Source of the DNA: Brasenia schreberi | Lineage: Eukaryota > Streptophyta > Magnoliopsida > Nymphaeales > Cabombaceae | Assembly (NCBI GenBank): GCA_036023115.1 | Contig: JAYKKT010000061.1 | Span: 11,378,501-11,442,500 of the forward strand | Length of the DNA stretch: 64,000 bases | Reading direction: 5' to 3' | In this document: piece by piece, positions 58,181-64,000 of the stretch | How the letters are laid out: every line of letters begins with the position of its first letter | Position numbering within the stretch: position 1 is the stretch's first letter | Translations under genes and position numbers: made by a program | Notes under the pieces: generated by a model | Database searches by the model: none | Told to the model about the DNA's origin: nothing | What the model saw: only the letters and a program-made list of their open reading frames with translations

Positions 58181-58411
58181 AACATGACACGTCCTAGGCA
58201 GTTACCAGCTGCCTCTAATTTCCGCCCAAATCCCACTATATTTGGTGATTTTCTAACATCCCAGGCAGCCCACGGCTTCCCAGCCCTTCAACGCCCCTTT
58301 TGCCTCCAAGAATTGCCGCTGGCGGGCAGCAGTTTTACTGGAGTTTCGAGGAAGAAAGAAAGGAAAGGAGGAAACCACTTGCGGACGCCAGTTTTTCCTA
58401 CCTTTCCGGCA

Positions 58412-58617
58412 ATGTCGAAGCCAACAGTGGTAGAGGACAGACCTGAGATGCTTTACGCATTAAGTATTATATTGGAACTGAGATTTTTATTTTATATATA
58501 TATATGTTTCCCATTTTATGTCCCAGAGAATCTGAACATGAAATTGTCGGAAATTCTGTGGATGAGAAGTCTACTGCAACAATCGCCGATTCAAATGATT
58601 TCGTGCAGGATGAATAG
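58412..58617 (+). CDS. Possible two-exon small gene or captured fragment in LPXD intron 8
   Basis: ATG at 58412 opens MSKPTVVEDRPEM and could splice from 58463 (GT) to 58527 or 58529 (AG) into SEHEIVGNSVDEKSTATIAD followed by SNDFVQDE and TAG at 58615. The upstream 58200-58410 looks like a GC-richer leader. No family is recognised and no TATA box seen; it may be a gene fragment moved by a transposon. Confidence 0.25.
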
Positions 58618-59468
58618 ATCAGAGCTTTTTCAGTTAATCTTTATTTTTATAACAAGGTTAAATATACTCGTTTTTTTGTTTCATTCATGAAAACAGCGTA
58701 TAAAGATGCAGTTTGGAAGTAATGAAAACTAAGTTATGAATATTCTTGTCATACATTTCGATTTTGAATCTCTCGAAGCAAGTTGGACATGCTAAACCAT
58801 GATGTCCTAGTGACAATTAGAATTTTTTGGAAGCAAGCTAGATGTTGCTCTGGAAAATTTGAAGTTACATTGAGGGTGCTGGATCCTATCGTTCTGCAGG
58901 CTCTGGGTCCAAACCTGCCCAGCACCCCCTCCCCAACCCTGTCCAGTTTTGGCAGTTGCGGCCCCTCCAATGCAAAATTTGTGGCTCTGCCTCTGGTTGG
59001 ACCTCAAGTTTCTTGTCTCTATTATAAGAACAGTAAAAATTAGATGAACATTTCTGTTCATTGTATTTTTGGGCTTATATCCGTCATATGCTCCTAAAAA
59101 TGTGTTTAAGCCCAATTGTAATGCATGTCTGTCTTGCTTGATGTAGGGATGGGCTCATCTTGTGTCAAGGGTCTTTACTGAAATTTTCTGTTTGTATATC
59201 CTGTTAGTGGTTGTTGTCTGTTCTTATGTCCACCTGCTTTTGCTTTATTCGTCAACTAAGTTACAAGTTTGATTTAAGAGAAGTGATGTAATACTGCATG
59301 CTTTTATGGCCTATATCTTTTCTTCTTGCAATGCAGGTTCGTCTGGCTGCTAATAGGTGTGTCACAAAAGACATTCTTGAGCCTGGTGATTATGGAGGAT
59401 TTCCTGCAGTAAGTTCTAGACAATTTGTAAACTTCAAGCACATACTTTACGTGCACATACACATACAC

Positions 59469-59474
<6 letters not shown>

Positions 59475-59546
<72 letters not shown>
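59475..59546. repeat. (TA)n microsatellite in LPXD intron 9
   Basis: TA run followed by TG-rich sequence, between exons 9 and 10. Confidence 0.95.
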
Positions 59547-59549
<3 letters not shown>

Positions 59550-59921
59550 TGTGTGTGCGTGTGCGCGTGCATATGTATGTATGTATGTACATGTCAAGTA
59601 CTTAGTTCTTTGATGACAAATTTCTTTTGCAGGTTCCCATACATGAGTGGCGTAAACAGGTTGTGAAATCACGCCAGTTATCTAAAGATGAATCAATCTA
59701 GGAAATAAAGGTAAGTTTCTTTTCACAGTCAAGGTTCATGTTTGTACAAGCACTTTCGGGATCACCCGAAACTTCTACCGCGACTGTATGATGGAGAACA
59801 GCCCTCGCTTGGAGAACTCGAAAATCTAATGATGAAGCTTACCCATGAAGGAGGCTTCTTTCAGGCGCCGAAAATAATGCAAGAAGAAAGTTACGGGATG
59901 GATGTGCCATAATGCTCTAGG

Positions 59922-60095
59922 CAATGTCGGATCTACATGGAGGGGGGGGGGGAGAGAAAGGGGGAGGGAGATAGGAGCGGCTGTGCCTCTGGAATTTTGA
60001 AATTTCACTGTATTCACTGTTGTATATGGTTGTGTTTTGCCCCCACTAACACGAAAATATATACATCACTCCAACACTATCTAGATCCGCCACTG
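59922..60095. mobile_element. hAT-type MITE, second copy
   Basis: Ends CAATGTCGGATCTACA and TCTAGATCCGCCACTG are imperfect inverted repeats matching those of 35626-35804. The flanking 8-mers GCTCTAGG and GCCCTATA match at only 5 positions, so the insertion is older. Confidence 0.55.
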
Positions 60096-60249
60096 GCCCT
60101 ATACAAGAAAATGGTTACTTATGGATCAAGGACGATAAATAGTGTAGGAACCGGACTACTCGCATATTTGATGGCGGAGCCATTCACGTATACTTGATGC
60201 TTCCATATTGAATAAGTGATGAGTGGCATTTTGCTTGCATTATTATCAT

Positions 60250-60336
<87 letters not shown>
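60250..60336. repeat. Compound microsatellite (CT)n(TA)n
   Basis: CT run of about 50 bp then TA run of about 35 bp. Confidence 0.95.
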
Positions 60337-60338
<2 letters not shown>

Positions 60339-61078
60339 CTATTCATACATCCTTTTTTACCAAAATACATCATTACTGTCTTTTTATTTTCTCTCTTCAA
60401 TTCTGTTACTGTGAACATCGTTTTCAAAGAGAAGATCTAACGTGCGTCATCCTTCAAACAGTGATGTGTCCAAGGCTCGTTAATCTTCAAGCAACGACGT
60501 GCTCAAGACATGTCTATCATTTTAATATAACATACTTTAAATATATTTCGTCATCAATTATAACAGGGATGTGGTTCAGTCGGGTTCACGATAAAGATTC
60601 TGTTCTTTAAATAGTTTTAAATAGTGATGTGTTTTAGGCACGTTTTGTTGTCGGTTGCTAACTTATTTTTCTATCAAAAATGTTTGTCGGATTGACGATT
60701 AAAGTTCTATTTTCTATCAATTTTTTGTGAGATTTATATTTAAATCGATATATAAATTCAGAATAAAAAAGAAATAAGTCTTAAAGAGATTGATAAAAAA
60801 ATTAAAATATCAATCATGGGAATTTTAAAAAGAATTAAATAAGGTAAGATTTATAGATAAATCAAACTATTGAAAAAGACAACTATATTAGAAGAGATTG
60901 TGAGAGAAAGAAAGATCAAGAAAGGTTCTTTAAAGAAAAGAAAAGCCGACATAGATCATTAGGAGGGAAAAAACTAGTGAGAAAGAAGGAGAAATTGGTG
61001 AAAAGAAAGGGATGAGAAGATAATTTTAGTTTTTTTTTTAAAAGAATGTATGCTTAGTAACAAGAATGAATAAATAGT
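60337..61078. other. Unassigned intergenic DNA
   Basis: AT-rich with no gene or element recognised. Confidence 0.4.
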
Positions 61079-61209
<131 letters not shown>

Positions 61210-61547
61210 ATTTATCTTTCCATTGTAACAAGCTCACGGGGTCCAAAGGACAAAAAGAATTAGCCACACTGAAAGCATTTATCAGACTAGCATTTTAGAT
61301 GGTTCAATGCGTAGCTCGTGTGTGCGTGTGTACGTGAGTTGAATTGGTCCTTGGATCCGTTGGCAAGCCCGCGTGAGCCTAATGCATGTCTAGTAGTCAA
61401 GTCGGCGGTTGCTGGTCCTTATTTAATTAAGCCGCTCCCTCTCCCTCATGATCATGATGACCCTGCATTAATTGTAACACAGTTTGAAATTGGTGAGGGA
61501 AGAAAGTTTTTCAATTTCCTGTTCTTTAGGTCATCGTTAACAATGAG

Positions 61548-61913
61548 TGTCGCCCCGATCTTCCAAGCACTAGTCACCGGCCCTTAGTCGTTTTGTGCCC
61601 GAGGCATAGTTGTCTCTAGCTAAGTTAGATTTTACCAAGATTATAAAAGTTCAACAAAAAGCTTAAAAAATATTTTTTAGTGTATAAAAGTATTCGAGAG
61701 GCAACAGATAACTTGAATAAAAACAAAGTAATTTATTAATAGTAAAAAAGTGTATGACCTACTGCATCCAGAATGCAAGATTCTTACTAAGTATTAATGA
61801 AAAGGATGCTTTTCGTCGTACGTGAAGGTTGAAGAATCGGCACTAAGTTACTGGGGTGTTCGTATGGTTACACAATCATAAGAAAAATTACTACAAGAGG
61901 GTTTTGGGTCACA
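61548..61913 (-). repeat. TRIM-like 3' LTR
   Basis: Matches 62801-63176 over GTTGTCTCTAGCTA, ATAAAAACAAAGT, and AAAAGG(A)TGCTTTTC motifs with many differences. Confidence 0.7.
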
Positions 61914-62800
61914 TTCCTTCCTCTCTAAATGCTCTAAACAAGCTACTCGATAGTGCTCTTGCATCTCCTTCGAAGCTTGACGCGTGGTCTCTTCTCTGTT
62001 CAATACGTCTTTGTCTTTTGTGGCTCTTTTGTCTTCTAGGACACAAGTGTATGTAGTCCTTACAATATGTACATTTTATGTTTACACAATAAACCTTAAG
62101 TTACCTTACATGAAAGGTAGAATATAATCAATCATGAATAGGCTCATGTCGGTATACCTAATTTCCTACCTTCAATGGCGATCGGTTGAAGATCGTCATT
62201 CTTTTGGACCAACATAGTGTGTTGCCTATCGACGAAGTAGTCACACTCCACTTCCAATATGCTCACTCTTTCATGCATGTTTCTGCCTTTACATTGAATG
62301 ATTGGACGATATCATCTTGCTCTTATTGATCTGCACAAAAGTTGTATGTGGTCCACAGCTTCTCATAGTGTTGTGTAACAATCCCTTGTTATGCCTCTTG
62401 CTGTCATTTGAGTTATTTGCTCCTATGCAACTTACCTTACATTCAACACTATCTTACCTTATCAACAGTAAAGTTGGGTCGTCCTCTCATGAAAACGGTA
62501 ATGATGCTGGTTTTTTCCTCATAATGTTTGCTAGAGTTTGTCTTCACCTGACTGCGTATCCTCTACCAGTGGGTATAACATTTCCACACTCCTTCAATAT
62601 AACATCCAACTTAAAAGATGACTTACTATTAGGGGGTCTTCTACTCAACATATATATCGTAGTACCAACATAGTCGTGACATCCTTGCTTCTTGCTTTTC
62701 CCTAGCTGAAGTACCAACACTTTTCAAACTTAGTGAGTTACCTTTTGCTATCGATAGAAGGTCCTATACTTCCACATGCAACCTACTCGGATACCAAAGT

Positions 62801-63176
62801 TGTCACGCTCCGATTATTGGGGTCATGAATGAAATCAACATACGTGTTAAGTGCCTGGTTGTCTCTAGCTAGACCAGCCTTAATCAAAGCTAGAGCAGTT
62901 CAACGGGAGCTTAGAAAGTATAGTTTAGAAAGAGATTCGAGAGACATCACATAACTTAAATAAAAACAAAGTGATATATTAATAGTAGAAAGGTATGTGT
63001 CCTGCTAAAACAAATACTACTCAAAATATGACTCTTACTAAACACTCTACGAAAAAGAGTGCTTTTCATCATATGCAAAAGCCCGAGACCTAGGCTAAGT
63101 TGTTAGATTTTTCCCACATAGGAACCTGATTACACAATGATAGAAAATTTCACTATCAAAAGGTTTTTGTGTCACA
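62801..63176 (-). repeat. TRIM-like 5' LTR
   Basis: Partner of 61548-61913. Starts TGTCACGCTCCGATTATTGG on the plus strand; adjoins the primer site at 62780-62798. Confidence 0.7.
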
Positions 63177-64000
63177 CTAGCGGGTCGAGTCACAAATTGA
63201 AGGTTATGAGTGTGACACCTACCAGAGCGTGCAGATGCCTTCATCCTCTCCATTGTACCGAAAAGGAAGAGCACAAGCAAATTATTTCATATTAACTAGC
63301 GATGAAAAGGTTATGAAAATTCGAATTCTTATAGTTCAGTGGTTAGAGTTTTCTATATACTCTCTCTGTTTATATATATATATATATATATACTCTATCT
63401 TTTTAATTCAAATCTCTACCCTTGATGATATGGATAGTTTTAACATGCATGATCGTAGGATGTAGAGACATACATATTTATTTATATATGTATGCATGTA
63501 TGTGTATTCATGACCTATAATTTTACATATTTAATATTTTCATGACATATATTGATATTTTAGTATATGTATATGTGATAAACTTTATATTATAATACAT
63601 ATATATATAGAGAGAGATGTGTTAATACATAAATATAGAAAATATATAACAAACCATATATCAACGAAAATTAGATGGACGCGAACTGGCATTTATATTG
63701 GATTGTAGTAGGTTTGCGCCAGTAGTTGGCTGGGAGGAATAAAGAGAATATGATAAGGTAGGGGTTCTAGCGACGATAGACAGGCTAATCACCAATCATA
63801 AAAGATTGACGTACGAAATTAGAAAGCCAACACTTGAAGAAAGCAAGAAGAAAGTCCCTAAGAATAAGAAGAGTAGGGTGAAATTTCGTGTGTGCGTGTA
63901 TGATTAAAATATAATTCCACTGGAGTACGATACTCTTAAGATGGCATCCGGTATATATTTTCCAAAATTCAGCTCTATTTTTAACCGTTAGAAAAAATGC
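63177..64000. other. Unassigned intergenic DNA
   Basis: Contains short (TA)n tracts near 63373 and 63600. No gene is seen up to the window edge. Confidence 0.4.

Larger units (their letters stand above)
46182..59701 (+). pseudogene. LPXD: LpxD homologue (UDP-3-O-acylglucosamine N-acyltransferase), ten exons, disrupted
   Basis: Exons: 46182-46347 (candidate presequence), 47966-48231, 49384-49460, 54893-54939, 55578-55642, 55807 to about 55862, 56044-56114, 56248-56314, 59337-59408, 59633-59701. Joined pieces read as a left-handed beta-helix acyltransferase: VVVEIGAVVHSGCTLGANIH, SNCSIGDFCVIHNSVCIGQD, GFGFYVDEGRVLKKPQ, HVEVGANTCIDRG, SWRDTAIGDHSKIDN, IGHNVVIGRCCLPCGQVGVA, IGDYVTLGGRVAVKDHVSI, VRLAANRCVTKDILEPGDYG, ending QLSKDESI before TAG. 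The second His of IGHN is the presumed catalytic residue. In plants the family enzyme acts in mitochondria, adding an acyl chain in lipid-A-like synthesis. Lesions: a 58-bp net LINE-tail insertion in exon 2 (+1 shift), AA instead of AG before exon 3, TGA at 55850-55852 in exon 6 without a usable donor, and no ATG in exon 1. Introns hold a solo LTR, RTE pieces, SINEs and microsatellites. Sequencing error at single sites cannot be excluded, but not for the insertion. Confidence 0.85.
61548..63176 (-). mobile_element. TRIM-like non-autonomous LTR retrotransposon
   Basis: LTRs at 61548-61913 and 62801-63176 (366 and 376 bp), starting TGTC(G/A)C and ending GTCACA on the plus strand. On the minus strand the primer site TTGGTATCCGAGTAGGTTGC, close to the initiator tRNA-Met type, follows the right LTR, and the polypurine tract AGAGAGAGGAAGGAA precedes the left LTR. 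The 887-bp interior has no domain I recognise on either strand. No matching 5-bp flanks were found (ATGAG versus CTAGC). Size and lack of genes fit a TRIM; the parent lineage is unknown. Confidence 0.75.

Overview
The window is plant nuclear DNA, almost certainly from an angiosperm. Evidence: spliced genes of plant families with GT-AG introns, a plant-type PR-1 gene, Copia, Tat-type Gypsy and RTE retroelements, tRNA-derived SINEs, hAT-like MITEs and many long (TA)n or compound microsatellites. The lineage cannot be fixed from the sequence. Host genes fill little of it; most is layered transposable-element DNA in different states of decay.

Layout. 0.4-1.05 kb: three SINE copies. 1.13-4.65 kb: a minus-strand Copia element with both LTRs and a perfect 5-bp target duplication, internally deleted so that gag runs straight into the RT catalytic region. 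6.83-7.33 kb: an intact, intronless, secreted PR-1 (CAP domain) gene. 8.56-24.12 kb: one 15.5-kb Tat-like Gypsy element with a perfect 5-bp target duplication, decayed gag-PR-RT-RNaseH-second RNaseH-INT, and a nested inverted fragment (LTR plus 3' internal end) of a related subfamily inside gag. 25.3-28.4 kb: a 205-bp tandem duplication and a three-unit array of about 0.7-0.9 kb units, each with a foldback core. 28.7-31.1 kb: two further inverted-repeat elements. 32.6-36.7 kb: an intact five-exon copper amine oxidase gene (737 aa deduced) with a 100-bp perfect palindrome in intron 1 and a hAT-type MITE in intron 3. 37.2-45.7 kb: two near-full-length RTE-clade LINEs on the minus strand. 46.2-59.7 kb: a ten-exon locus recognisable as the plant mitochondrial LpxD homologue, its introns packed with transposon debris. 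61.5-63.2 kb: a small non-autonomous (TRIM-like) LTR element on the minus strand.

The most notable locus is LPXD. Its exons can be read almost completely, but a tiny RTE LINE tail with a 17-bp target duplication sits inside exon 2 and shifts the frame by +1, the exon 3 acceptor reads AA where AG is expected, exon 6 has an in-frame stop at its end, and no in-frame ATG was found in the candidate first exon. It therefore looks like a recently dying gene, or one that now makes only an altered product. Other points of interest are a 13-bp perfect inverted repeat enclosing the TATA box of the Gypsy LTRs and kept in all three LTR copies, a (TA)n-anchored dispersed repeat, and an RTE copy whose FADD catalytic motif is FAYD and lies in a tandemly duplicated segment.

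PR-1 and copper amine oxidase are both secreted or apoplastic functions linked to defence and wall metabolism, but nothing here shows them to be co-regulated. All identifications come from reading the sequence; no database search was run.
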